Source: Burkholderiales bacterium (GTDB lineage: Bacteria > Pseudomonadota > Gammaproteobacteria > Burkholderiales > Burkholderiaceae_C). Taken from it: a stretch of DNA of 40,488 nucleotides. The notes under the pieces are model-generated. The model saw nothing but the letters and a program-made list of their open reading frames with translations, did no database searches and was not told the origin of the DNA. Where the stretch lies: positions 1-40,488 of the forward strand of contig JAFLDH010000014.1 of assembly GCA_017302505.1 (NCBI GenBank), given 5' to 3'. Both the position numbers and the translations under genes were made by a program. Of this stretch, positions 17,119-25,026 are shown one piece after another; position 1 is the stretch's first letter, and every line of letters starts with the position of its first letter.

Positions 17119-17159
17119 ACTGCGCGGCCACTACAGTACGCAGCCAGGCGGTACCGACG

Positions 17160-18413
17160 ATGCGCTGCGCACCTTTGCCCTTTCCTTTCCACGCCGGCCT
17201 CCGCCATGGGCTGCGTGCAGCGGCGCTGGCCTTGCTGGTACTGCTGGCCGGCTGCGGCACGCTGCCGCGCAACGCGCTGCCCGCCGACAAGGCCCTCGAC
17301 GGCCAGGTGCCCGGCTTCCCCGAGGTGCGAGGCTGGGCCTTCCTGGGCAGTTCGACGCTGGAGCAGGACCTGGTGCGCTCCTTCGCGCAAGAGTCGACGC
17401 AGGACTTTCCGCCCGATGCCAGCGGCAACGTGCGCTATGCGCACCTGGCGCTGTCCGGCGGCGGCGCCAACGGCGCCTTCGGCGCGGGCTTCCTCAATGG
17501 CTGGACGGCCACCGGCCAGCGGCCGGTGTTCAAGATCGTCACCGGCGTCAGCACCGGCGCGCTGATGGCGCCGTTTGCCTTCATCGGGCCGCCCTACGAC
17601 CAGGCGCTTCGCGAGTTCTATACCACCACCCGCTCGCGCGACATCTTCCTGCTGGGCTCCACCTTCGGCCTGCTGTGGCAGCTGGTGGCCGGCGAGGCGC
17701 TGGCCGACACCCGGCCGCTGCAGGCGATGATCGAACGCCATGTCGACGAGGCGCTGCTGCAGCGCGTGGCCGAGGCGCACCAGCGCGGCCGCCGGCTGTA
17801 CATCGGCACCGCCTACATGGACGCGCCGCGCTTCGTGGTCTGGAACATGGGCCTGATTGCCAGCAGCGGCCGGCCCGACGCGCTGGCGCTGTTCCGCAAG
17901 GTGATGCTGGCCTCGGCCTCGATCCCGGTGGCCTTCCCGCCGGTGTTCTTCGAGGTCGAGCTCAAGCCCGGCGGGCCGCGCTATGACGAGATGCATGTCG
18001 ACGGCGGCATCGGCGCGCGCGTGTTCCTGAACGGTGGCGTGTTCCGCGGCTCGGTCATCCGCGAGCGCGGCGGCCAGGGCGGACAGGGCCGGGAGGACAT
18101 CTTCGTCATCCACAACGGCCAGCTGATCCCGCCGCCCGAGGCGGTGCCGCGCTCACTGTCGTCGATCGCCGCACGCTCGATCGACGCCATGGGGCGCGCG
18201 GCCGCGCTGGGCGACCTGTTCCGCATCTACGCCTATGCGCAGCGCGAACAGGGCAGCTTCCACTGGATCACCATCCCGCGGGACGTGAACATGGCCGCTG
18301 AAGAGGTCTTCGATCCGGTGCAGATGCAGCAGCTGTACGACCTGGGACTGCGCATGGCCGGCGCACCCCAACCGTGGTTCACGCAGCCGCCGGGGCAGCA
18401 GCCGCAGCCCTGA
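17160..18413 (+). CDS. Patatin-like phospholipase lipoprotein
   Basis: This is a patatin-family serine hydrolase (lipid acyl hydrolase) predicted to be a lipoprotein: the signal sequence ends in LLAGC with Cys32. The catalytic elements are in order: the oxyanion loop SGGGANG (Gly100-102, with Asn104 where many patatins have Arg), the nucleophile elbow GVSTG with Ser131, and the catalytic Asp281 in VDGGIG. The 417 residues are one complete patatin domain with a C-terminal extension rich in Pro/Gln. It stands alone, 266 bases from the convergent PEP-CTERM gene. The substrate cannot be read from sequence; membrane phospholipids are likely. GC content and codon use return here to the high-GC pattern. 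Confidence 0.88.
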   Translation: MRCAPLPFPFHAGLRHGLRAAALALLVLLAGCGTLPRNALPADKALDGQVPGFPEVRGWAFLGSSTLEQDLVRSFAQESTQDFPPDASGNVRYAHLALSGGGANGAFGAGFLNGWTATGQRPVFKIVTGVSTGALMAPFAFIGPPYDQALREFYTTTRSRDIFLLGSTFGLLWQLVAGEALADTRPLQAMIERHVDEALLQRVAEAHQRGRRLYIGTAYMDAPRFVVWNMGLIASSGRPDALALFRKVMLASASIPVAFPPVFFEVELKPGGPRYDEMHVDGGIGARVFLNGGVFRGSVIRERGGQGGQGREDIFVIHNGQLIPPPEAVPRSLSSIAARSIDAMGRAAALGDLFRIYAYAQREQGSFHWITIPRDVNMAAEEVFDPVQMQQLYDLGLRMAGAPQPWFTQPPGQQPQP

Positions 18414-18664
18414 TGCGCTGCTACTTCGTCGCGCCCAGTTGTCGAAGTCGTGGTCGACAACCATAGCCCCCAACCACCGGCTTGGCAGACGACCAGGGTC
18501 AATGGTGACGCCAAACCCTCGCCAAGTGCGGCCCCGCTCTTGCAGACCGCAGAGCAGGGCCAGTGCCGGTGGTTTGGAAGTCGTTACATCGTGGCCTGAA
18601 CTCGAACCGTGTGTTGAACCGGCCCAATCTGCGTATCGAACCGTACCCAGAAGAGGGCCGGCGG

Positions 18665-18679
18665 GGGGCTGAGCGCCCC
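18665..18679 (-). terminator. GC hairpin just after the PEP-CTERM gene
   Basis: GGGGC-TGAGC-GCCCC lies immediately beyond the stop of the PEP-CTERM gene, in the space between two convergent genes. No T-run follows on the - strand, so it is at best a weak or factor-assisted terminator. The rest of 18414-18664 shows no gene. Confidence 0.3.
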
Positions 18680-19288
18680 TCAGCCGATGGCAGCGCTGAT
18701 TCGGCGGCGGCGCGAAGCAACGCCCAGAACGGCCAGCCCAAGCGCCATCAATCCATAGGTGGCGGGCTCGGGGACAGGCTGGTTCCAACTCCCCTGGCGC
18801 CCGAAGTCACTGTTGAACAAATAGTCGCAAGTACCACTGTAGTAGGCGCCCTGTGGCGATGGCGCGCAGGTGTACCAGCTACCCGAACTCATGCTTTCGA
18901 AGCGAAGACCATCGTCAAACTGAATCAGGATGTTCTTCGGCCCGGGGGTGGAGTCCATCCTGCCCATGATCGAACCGAGTCCGAACTCGTTCAAATCGCG
19001 GTCAGGATTGGAATCAAAAGGCAGGACCTTGTACGGCGCCACCAGATTCGATCCGACATAGCTGAACGAAACGAAGTCGCTGTCGCTGATGTCGGTGCCT
19101 GGCACATAGGTACCCGACAACATCAGGGTCGCGATGGGCGCGCCGGGAGGGGAGTTCACCGTGCAGTCCAGGCAATCGCCATAGAAGTCGAATGACAGGA
19201 TCGGGACGGCGGCATGCGTGGCCGAAGCGGCTGCCGCTAGCGCCGCGGCGGCACCCGCGGTAGCCAGCATACGAATCAAGCGGGGCAT
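18680..19288 (-). CDS. PEP-CTERM sorting-domain exported protein
   Basis: The 202-residue product has a signal peptide (about 1-27, ending ATHAA) and a typical C-terminal PEP-CTERM tail: VPEPATYGLMALGLAVLG followed by SRRRR. Such tails are recognised by exosortase, which cuts and anchors or releases the protein at the cell surface. The mature body is beta-rich with four cysteines in two pairs (DCLDC and two about 11 residues apart near TCAPS...GTCDY) and no recognised enzyme motif. The start is ATG 19288 after AGGAGA; the TTG three bases upstream is less likely. No exosortase gene is in the window, so it must act from elsewhere. Confidence 0.85.
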   Translation of the reverse strand: MPRLIRMLATAGAAAALAAAASATHAAVPILSFDFYGDCLDCTVNSPPGAPIATLMLSGTYVPGTDISDSDFVSFSYVGSNLVAPYKVLPFDSNPDRDLNEFGLGSIMGRMDSTPGPKNILIQFDDGLRFESMSSGSWYTCAPSPQGAYYSGTCDYLFNSDFGRQGSWNQPVPEPATYGLMALGLAVLGVASRRRRISAAIG

Positions 19289-19323
19289 CAACTTCTCCTC
19301 TCTGGTGGTTGGCTGCTCAAAGC

Positions 19324-19359
19324 AAGTTAATGGTCTTGCCCCACGCCGAATCCTGTCAA
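19324..19359 (-). promoter_or_regulatory. Possible sigma-70-like promoter of the PEP-CTERM gene
   Basis: On the - strand a perfect TTGACA (19354-19359) lies about 65 bases before the ATG. Downstream AT-rich bases include TTAACTT (19324-19330), but the gap to it is longer than the usual 17 bases and the hexamer at 17 bases is poor. The -35 match is good, the -10 doubtful. Confidence 0.3.
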
Positions 19360-19483
19360 CCCCGTGTATGCGGGATCGCGCCCAGCTACGACAAGCTGGC
19401 CTGGACCGTTGCGGTTCCAGCCTGCGTGCCCGAACGTGCAGTTGCCGAGCGCAACCGATCGTACGCCCCCGTTTACGCGTAGC

Positions 19484-20965
19484 TCATCGGGTCTCCGATA
19501 TCGGCCACGGACCGAGGCTCAGGGGCGGCGTCTGCACGGTTAACGTTCCCTGCGGCTTGGGCGCCATGCCGGCGGCCACGTCCACCCAGCCGCCACCCAT
19601 CGCCTGGTAGACGCTGACGATTTGCGCATAGCTGCTGGCCTGCAGATTGACCGACACCAGCTCGGCGGCGAAAAGCTCGTTCTCGGCCACCAGCACCTCC
19701 AGATAACCCGACACGCCCTTGTCGAAGCGCTTCTTCGACAGGCGCGCGAAGTCACGCAGCGCCACCACGCGCTCGCGTTGCACCTGGAACTCCTCGGCAC
19801 GCTTCTGCGAGCCGCTCAGCGCGTCGTTGGTCTCGCGCAGCGCGTTCAGGATGGTCTGCTGGTACACCGCCAGCGCCGCACGCTGCCCGGCCTCGGCACT
19901 GGCCACCTGGCCTTCGATGCCGCCGAAGGTGAAGATCGGCCCCGCCAGGCTGGCGCCCAGCAGCCCCGCCGCGGCCGGGCCGCTGAACAGCGCGCCGGTG
20001 GCCGTCGCCGTGGTGGCCAGCGCTGCCTGCAGCGACAGGTTCGGGTAGTACAGCGCGCGCGCCGCGCCGATGTTGGCGTTGGCGGCGATCAGGTTCTGCT
20101 CGGCGCCCAGGATGTCCGGCCGGCGCTGCAGCAGCGTGGCCGGCAGATCGCCGGGAATAGCCGGTGCGGCCAGCTGGTCGATGGTCTTACCGCGCGGGAT
20201 TGGCCCAGGGCTGGCGCCCAGCAGGATCGACAGCAGGTTCTCCTGCGTGGCGATGGCCTGCTGGAACTGCGGGATCGCGGCGCGCGCCTGCTGCGTCTGC
20301 GAGCGGATCTGCGACAACTCGGTCATCGAGATCATGCCGGCCTTGTAGCGCAGCTCGAAGATGCGCAGCGTGCCCTCGAAGTTGCGGGCGGTGGCCTGCG
20401 CGATCTCCAGCTGCCGGTCCAGCGAGCGCAGCACAATGTAGCTGGTGGCCACGCCGGCCACCAGCGTCAGCACCACGCCGCGCTGGCCCTGCTCGCTGGC
20501 ATAGACCTGGGCCTGCGCGGCTTCGGTCTGGCGGCGCACGCGGCCGAACAGGTCGGTCTGCCAGGCGGCGCCCAGCGACACGTTGTACAGCGAGAAGTAC
20601 GGGCTCAGCGTCGGCGGCACCGGCGGAAAGCCCTCGGTGCTGGCACGGGCGCGCGAGGCATCGGCGCCATAGCCGATCTGCGGATACAGCTGCGAACCGG
20701 TGGTGGTCAGTGCGCCGATGAACTGGTCCACCCGCGCCGCGGCCACGCGCAGGTCGCGGTTGTCGCGCAGCGCGGTCTCGACCAGCTGGTTCAGCACCGG
20801 GTCGCCGAACTGCTCCCACCACTTCAGGTTGGCCACGTCGGCGGCCTTGGGGTAGTCGATGCGCCAGGCGGCGGGCGTGTCCACCGTGGGCCGCACGTAG
20901 TTCGGGCCGACGGTGCAGCCCGCCAGCGCGGCGGCGATGCAGGCGGCGAGGAGGCGGATCTTCAT
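19484..20965 (-). CDS. NodT-family outer-membrane efflux lipoprotein
   Basis: This is a TolC/OprM/NodT-type outer-membrane channel that completes tripartite efflux pumps. The start is ATG 20965 (MKIRLLAACIAAALAGC) with AAGGA upstream. The lipobox is LAGC, followed directly by TVGPNYVRP, the signature of this family. Two OEP repeats follow (about residues 60-250 and 270-460), with GAAWQTDLFGRVRRQTEAA, RRPDILGAEQNLIAANANIG and YPNLSLQAALATT as family landmarks. It is the last gene of the long - strand operon, 21 bases after mrpD. The only pump components nearby are the RND and adaptor genes at the other end of the same operon, so it probably serves them (inference). Confidence 0.92.
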   Translation of the reverse strand: MKIRLLAACIAAALAGCTVGPNYVRPTVDTPAAWRIDYPKAADVANLKWWEQFGDPVLNQLVETALRDNRDLRVAAARVDQFIGALTTTGSQLYPQIGYGADASRARASTEGFPPVPPTLSPYFSLYNVSLGAAWQTDLFGRVRRQTEAAQAQVYASEQGQRGVVLTLVAGVATSYIVLRSLDRQLEIAQATARNFEGTLRIFELRYKAGMISMTELSQIRSQTQQARAAIPQFQQAIATQENLLSILLGASPGPIPRGKTIDQLAAPAIPGDLPATLLQRRPDILGAEQNLIAANANIGAARALYYPNLSLQAALATTATATGALFSGPAAAGLLGASLAGPIFTFGGIEGQVASAEAGQRAALAVYQQTILNALRETNDALSGSQKRAEEFQVQRERVVALRDFARLSKKRFDKGVSGYLEVLVAENELFAAELVSVNLQASSYAQIVSVYQAMGGGWVDVAAGMAPKPQGTLTVQTPPLSLGPWPISETR

Positions 20966-20986
20966 GCGATGTCCTTCCAAGCTTCT

Positions 20987-22717
20987 TCAGGGCCGCGTCA
21001 GCAGCCAGCCGCAGGCACCGGCCACCAGCAGCAGCGACAGCATCGCGGCCGACCATTGGCGCACCCATCGGTCGCCAGATTCGAAGAGCCCACCCAGCCC
21101 GGCAAAACCCGGGCGCACGGGGTCCCCACCGCCGAGCAGCGGCCGGCGTGCCAGCGCGGCAGCCAGCAAAGCGCCCACGGCGAACAGCAGCGCCATCGTG
21201 CCCAGCTCTTCCAGCGAAAAGGCCTTGGCCAGCAAGTCGGCAGGCAGGGGGCCTTCCACGGCCGCCAGCGACAGCCCCAGCGAAGCCAAGGCCAGCCCCA
21301 GTGCGGCCCACTGCGAGAGCTTCGACACCGGCCGCAGATCGGCCAGCGGTGCGCCGGGGCGGGCGAAGACGCGCAGCGCAACCAGCACCACGTAGCCGGC
21401 GGTGAATGCGGCGCCGCCTTGCAGCACCCAGCTCCACCACCATTGGCCGGACACATCGGCCGATGCCAGCAGCAGCTTCTTGGCCAGGTAGGCGCCGCTG
21501 GGCAGCACGCCCATCAGCGCCAAGCCGCCGATCAGGAAGGCCGCGACCGCCACCGGCAGCGCGCGCGCCGCGCCGGCCAGCTCGTCGATGCGGTCGTGGC
21601 CCAGGCGGGCGTAGATGAGCCCGGCGGCCATGAACATGCCGGCCTTGGCCGTGGCATGCGCGATGGCCTGCAGCACGCCGGCCGTGGCCGCCACCTCGCG
21701 CCAGACCATGGCGCCGGCGGCGTCGAAGGCCATCGGAAACAGCAGGAACAGGTAGCCGATCTGCGCCACGGTGGAATAGGCCACCAGCAACTTCAGCCGC
21801 TGCTGGCGCAAGGCCACCACGCTGCCGACGACGATGGCCGCGGCGCCCAGACCGGCCAGCAACTGGGCGGCCTGGGCGCTGGCCACGCCGGGCATCACGT
21901 CCAGCCAAAGCCGCAGCACCAGGAACCACGAACCCTTGATGACCAGCGCCGACAGCACCGCGCTGGCCGCAGCCGGCGCGCCGCCGTGGGCCGGCGGCAG
22001 CCAGATGTGCAGCGGGAACAGCGCGGTCTTGGCCAGCAGCCCCGCGGTCATCAGCGCCAGTGCGGCAATGGCGATCGGCTCGGCCTGCAGCACCTCGGCC
22101 AGCATCGGCATGTCCAGCGTGCCGTAGCCGCCATACAGCAGCACCGCGCCCAGCAGGTACAGCACCGAGCCGCACAGCGCAAACAGCATGTAGCGCAGCG
22201 CAGCGCGCAGCGTCTCGCCGCTGCCGGCCAGGCAGACCAGCGGCACGCCGGCAAAGGTGAGCAGTTCCAGCGCCACGTACAGCGTGAACAGGTCGCCACT
22301 GACGAACACCAGGTTCAGCGCGCCCCACACGGCCAGCAACAGCAGCCAGTAGGTGAAGGCGCTGCGCGATTCCGGTTCCCCGGGGCCCAGGCCGAAGTCG
22401 GCGCGCGCGAACAGGCCGATGCCGCAGACCACGCCAGCCACCGCCAGCAGCATGGCTACGCTCAGGCCATCGGCGCGCAGTGCGATGCCCAGCGGCGGCG
22501 ACCAGCCCCCCAGCAGATAGACCAGCGGGCCGGAGGCCTCGAGCCAGGACGCCGCAATGGCCGCCGCCAGCCCCAGGCCCAGCGGCATCAGCACAAAGGC
22601 CACGCGCTGCACCCAGCGCCCGCCGAGCAGCAGCCCGAGCAGCATGCCGACGAAGGGCAGCAGCACCGCAGCGGCCACCAGCGCGCCACCGTCGGTCGAG
22701 GTCCACAGTTCGGCCAC
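20987..22717 (-). CDS. mrpD: MrpD/MbhH-like antiporter subunit (NuoL/M/N family)
   Basis: This is the large ion-translocating subunit of a Mrp-type cation/proton antiporter, of the proton-conducting transporter family shared with complex I. The 576 residues are nearly all membrane helices. Residues expected for ion transfer are present: Glu151 in YVALELLTF, Lys230 in AKTALFPLHIWLP with the following His, Lys261 in ALVIKGSWF, and the C-terminal-half lysines in GAYLAKKLLL. The start is GTG 22717, 4 bases after mrpC. It is the only NuoL-like subunit in the cluster. The symbol follows family similarity; MbhH or another MrpD-like name is equally possible. Confidence 0.9.
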   Translation of the reverse strand: MAELWTSTDGGALVAAAVLLPFVGMLLGLLLGGRWVQRVAFVLMPLGLGLAAAIAASWLEASGPLVYLLGGWSPPLGIALRADGLSVAMLLAVAGVVCGIGLFARADFGLGPGEPESRSAFTYWLLLLAVWGALNLVFVSGDLFTLYVALELLTFAGVPLVCLAGSGETLRAALRYMLFALCGSVLYLLGAVLLYGGYGTLDMPMLAEVLQAEPIAIAALALMTAGLLAKTALFPLHIWLPPAHGGAPAAASAVLSALVIKGSWFLVLRLWLDVMPGVASAQAAQLLAGLGAAAIVVGSVVALRQQRLKLLVAYSTVAQIGYLFLLFPMAFDAAGAMVWREVAATAGVLQAIAHATAKAGMFMAAGLIYARLGHDRIDELAGAARALPVAVAAFLIGGLALMGVLPSGAYLAKKLLLASADVSGQWWWSWVLQGGAAFTAGYVVLVALRVFARPGAPLADLRPVSKLSQWAALGLALASLGLSLAAVEGPLPADLLAKAFSLEELGTMALLFAVGALLAAALARRPLLGGGDPVRPGFAGLGGLFESGDRWVRQWSAAMLSLLLVAGACGWLLTRP

Positions 22718-22721
22718 CGGC

Positions 22722-23030
22722 TCAGTCCTCGTTGCCCAGCGAGGCCGAACCGGTGGTCTCGATCAGCCGCAGCAGCAAGGCCACCGTCACCGCAGTGGCG
22801 GCGAAGGCCACGACGATGGCGGTGATCAGCAGCGCCTGCGGCACCGGGTCGGCCACCAGGCCGGCCGCGGCGCCGCGCTTGGCCAGCGCGCCGAACAGCA
22901 CGAACACGCCCGAGCCCATCACGTTGAAGGCGATGAGCTTGCGCAGCGGGTGCGGCTGCGCGATCAGGCCGTACAGGCCGATGCCGACCAGCGCGCAGGC
23001 CGTCAGCGCGAACAAGGTCTCCACGCTCAC
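22722..23030 (-). CDS. mrpC: MrpC/MbhG-like subunit (NuoK family)
   Basis: MrpC is a three-helix NuoK-like membrane subunit of Mrp antiporters. The 102 residues show helices at about 5-22, 28-50 and 62-85, with GLYGLIAQPHPLRKLIAFNVMG and DPVPQALLITAIVVAFAATA, the canonical MrpC block. It starts at GTG 23030, overlapping the upstream gene by GTGA; GTG 23024 is an alternative. A short acidic tail ends the protein. It is followed 4 bases later by mrpD. Confidence 0.88.
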   Translation of the reverse strand: MSVETLFALTACALVGIGLYGLIAQPHPLRKLIAFNVMGSGVFVLFGALAKRGAAAGLVADPVPQALLITAIVVAFAATAVTVALLLRLIETTGSASLGNED

Positions 23031-23968
23031 CGCACCCCTCCCCGGCTCGGCGGCCCGTTCATCAGCAGCGCCAGCACCAGCGTCAGCGTGGGCAGCAGCG
23101 CCACCTCGATGACCACGATCAGCGGCTTGGCCCAGCCCTCCGGATAGGCCAGGAAGGCGCCGGCCGACCGCAGCCCGAGCACGCCGACCGCGACGAAGGC
23201 CAAGGGCCCGATGACGATGCCGGCGCGCAGCCCGCGGTGGTCGATGCGCGGGGTGTCGGCCAGGCCGGCCATCTGCACCAGCATCCACATCGCCGCCAGG
23301 ATGGTGGCCGCCTGGAACTTGCCGCCCGGATGGTCGGCGCCGGCCCAGAACAGGTACAGGCCGATGACGATGCCGATCGGCGGCAGCAGCCGCGCCAGGT
23401 AGGCCAGGATGCCGTCGGGGTCGGCCTGGTAGCGCGCGCCCGGCCGGCAGCCCCAGGCGCGGTCGGGCGCGAAGGACCACACGCCGATCAGCGCGATGAC
23501 CAGCACGATGGCTTCGAGCAGGGTGTCCAGCGCGCGGAAGGCCAGCAGCACACCGGTGATCGGGTTGGCCACCCCCGTGGCCGGCAGCACCGGCACCACC
23601 TGCGGCGCCAAGGTCGGCGCCGGATCGGGCAGCATCAGCACGCCCCAAGCCAGCGCGGCCGTGACGCCCACGGCCAGCAAGGCGGCGACGGCGCGCGTGC
23701 CCGCAGCGGCGCTTTCGGCATCGGTGCCGGCTTCCGTGCCGCGCAGCCGGCCCACCGCGCCCAGCAGCAATGCACCGGTCAGCCCGCCGCCGATGGCCGC
23801 TTCGGTCAGCGCCACGTCGATGCCAGCCAGCCGCACCCACACCAGGGACAGCAGCAGGCCGTAGACCACGAAGCCGGCCACGGCCAGAAAGGCATCGCGC
23901 GCCACCACGGTCCACAGCGCCAGCCACAGCAACAGCAGCACCACGACGACGCTGACCAGCGTGGTCAT
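23027..23968 (-). CDS. mrpB: Fused MrpA C-terminal (DUF4040/MbhD-MbhE) and MrpB subunit
   Basis: This 313-residue membrane protein joins parts that are separate genes in archaeal Mbh and the end of MrpA plus MrpB in bacteria. Residues about 1-80 are a DUF4040/MbhD domain (AGIDVALTEAAIGGGLTGALL). Around 140-170 is the MrpA-tail/MbhE element FRALDTLLEAIVLVIALIG. The C-terminal half is an MnhB domain (LPPIGIVIGLYLFWAGADHPGGKFQAATILAA, shown here in part). The start is ATG 23968 (MTTLVSV), overlapping mrpG by ATGA. The NuoL-like N-terminal about 600 residues of a normal MrpA are absent. Key family residues (the Glu in ALTEA and the Asp-Thr-Leu-x-Glu) are kept, which argues for a working subunit. 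Confidence 0.85.
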   Translation of the reverse strand: MTTLVSVVVVLLLLWLALWTVVARDAFLAVAGFVVYGLLLSLVWVRLAGIDVALTEAAIGGGLTGALLLGAVGRLRGTEAGTDAESAAAGTRAVAALLAVGVTAALAWGVLMLPDPAPTLAPQVVPVLPATGVANPITGVLLAFRALDTLLEAIVLVIALIGVWSFAPDRAWGCRPGARYQADPDGILAYLARLLPPIGIVIGLYLFWAGADHPGGKFQAATILAAMWMLVQMAGLADTPRIDHRGLRAGIVIGPLAFVAVGVLGLRSAGAFLAYPEGWAKPLIVVIEVALLPTLTLVLALLMNGPPSRGGVR

Positions 23969-24258
23969 CGCGGGCCCTCCCCGCGCCGCACCGAGCGGGC
24001 GATCAGCTGCGCCACCGCGGCACTGGACAGCATCACCAGCAGCCACACCAGCAGCAGCTTCAGGCCCATCAGCACGCTGTCCACCTGCGGCAGCAGGCCG
24101 ATCACCAGCAGCACCAGGCCCAGGTTGTCGGCCTTGGTCAGCGCGTGCAGCCGGGTGTAGGCGTCGGGGAAGCGCAGCAGCCCCACCGTGCCGGCCAGGT
24201 AGAAGAAGGCGCCGGCGACGATGGCGGCCATGCTGAAGGCGTCGAGCAGCAATCTCAC
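23965..24258 (-). CDS. mrpG: MrpG/MbhC-like subunit
   Basis: MrpG is a small three-helix subunit of Mrp antiporters. The 97 residues begin at GTG 24258 and contain the strongly conserved GTVGLLRFPDAYTRLHALTKADNLG, given here only as its first part GTVGLLRFPDAYTRLHA, followed by two more helices and a basic tail. It overlaps mrpF (4 bases) and the mrpB-like gene (4 bases), so translation is likely coupled. Confidence 0.9.
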   Translation of the reverse strand: MRLLLDAFSMAAIVAGAFFYLAGTVGLLRFPDAYTRLHALTKADNLGLVLLVIGLLPQVDSVLMGLKLLLVWLLVMLSSAAVAQLIARSVRRGEGPR

Positions 24259-24542
24259 TTCGCCCCCTCATCGTCCTGCGGCGGATGGTCCTGGCGCAGC
24301 GCGAACTTCACGAACGCGATCGAGGCAAAGGCGCTCAGCAGCGCCAGCGTCAGCGCCACGTCGAACACCGCCGCGTCGCCAGAGGCCGCACCGAACAGCA
24401 GCAAGGCGCCGACGGCGCCGGAGCCCAGCAGCTGCGCCGCCATCATGCGATCGGCCCGCCCAGGGCCGCGGGCCACGCGCACCAGGCCCACAGCCACCAT
24501 CAGCACGATGAAGGCCGCGACCGAAAGCAGGAAGTCAGCCAT
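24255..24542 (-). CDS. mrpF: MrpF/MbhB-like subunit
   Basis: MrpF is a three-helix subunit of Mrp antiporters. The 95 residues start at ATG 24542 (MADFLLSVAAF), overlapping mrpE by 8 bases. Conserved features are VRVARGPGRADRMMAAQLLG, with the conserved Arg-Gly-Pro and Asp-Arg, and DVALTLALLSAFASIAFVKF. The C-terminal tail is short and charged. The conserved Asp in the second helix region (AAVFDVAL) is typical. Confidence 0.88.
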   Translation of the reverse strand: MADFLLSVAAFIVLMVAVGLVRVARGPGRADRMMAAQLLGSGAVGALLLFGAASGDAAVFDVALTLALLSAFASIAFVKFALRQDHPPQDDEGAK

Positions 24543-25026
24543 CGCGCCGCTCCTGTTGCAGGGCCGGCGCGTAGGCACGCTCTTCGGCGGCCAGTTGCTC
24601 GGCCACCGGCTGGCGCGTATCCAGCGCGTGGAACTCGATGTGCTGCGGCCCGTCATCGCTGGGCACGGAGCCCGGCATCAGGCTGGCGATCAGCTCGAAG
24701 GCACTGCGCGGCGTGCCGCGCGCCGGCTGGGTACGGTGCTCGACGAAGCCCGGCTGCAGGTCCAGCCGCGGCGCGAAGGCCCGGCGCGCGACATCCAGGC
24801 CCGCCACCAGCGATTGCCACAGAAAGCGCGGCAGGCGCATCAGCAAGGCGCCCAGGCCGACGCGGCCGCGGGCCGGCGGCAGCAGCTTCAGGCTGGCCCA
24901 GGTGGCGGCGGCAGCGGCCAGCGCGCCAAACAGCAGGTTGCCCGGCTTGGCGCTCTGGTCGACCACGATCCACAGCGCCGCGAAGAGCAGCGCACGCGTC
25001 ACCCAGGCTCGTCCGTGGGTACTCAC
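24535..25026 (-). CDS. mrpE: MrpE/MbhA-like subunit
   Basis: MrpE is a membrane subunit needed for assembly or activity of Mrp antiporters. The 163 residues start at GTG 25026, overlapping the upstream membrane-protein gene by 4 bases. Two N-terminal helices (about 11-28 and 30-48) precede LPRFLWQSLVAGLDVARRAF and the cytoplasmic domain containing HIEFHALD, where Mrp/Mbh E subunits usually have a VHVLD-like element. The tail is Arg/Glu-rich. It is the first Mrp gene of the module; order E-F-G-A'B-C-D. Confidence 0.82.
   Translation of the reverse strand: MSTHGRAWVTRALLFAALWIVVDQSAKPGNLLFGALAAAAATWASLKLLPPARGRVGLGALLMRLPRFLWQSLVAGLDVARRAFAPRLDLQPGFVEHRTQPARGTPRSAFELIASLMPGSVPSDDGPQHIEFHALDTRQPVAEQLAAEERAYAPALQQERRDG

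Larger units (their letters stand above)
16538..17159. other. Gene-poor stretch between the transfer operon and chromosomal genes
   Basis: This 622-base stretch holds no gene I can support. It is visibly less GC-rich than its flanks. Upstream of the small membrane-protein gene, on the - strand, there is a TTGACA (16597-16602) that could be a -35 box, but no good -10 follows. There is an interrupted palindrome at 16885-16903 and a short tandem repeat at 17095-17118. Short open frames on the - strand (16719-16814, and about 16915-17100) lack support as genes. No tRNA, integrase or transposase remnant was recognised. It is the natural place for the edge of the integrative element. Confidence 0.5.

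Noticed and set aside
19622..22825. Open + strand frame of 1067 codons opposite nodT and mrpD
   Set aside because: Gln/Arg/His-rich product without domains; the - strand genes have full motif support.
20987..25026. Reading the Mrp-like genes as part of a complex I or hydrogenase (Mbh) operon
   Set aside because: No hydrogenase, NuoB/C/D/I-like or ferredoxin subunits flank the cluster; the neighbours are efflux genes.
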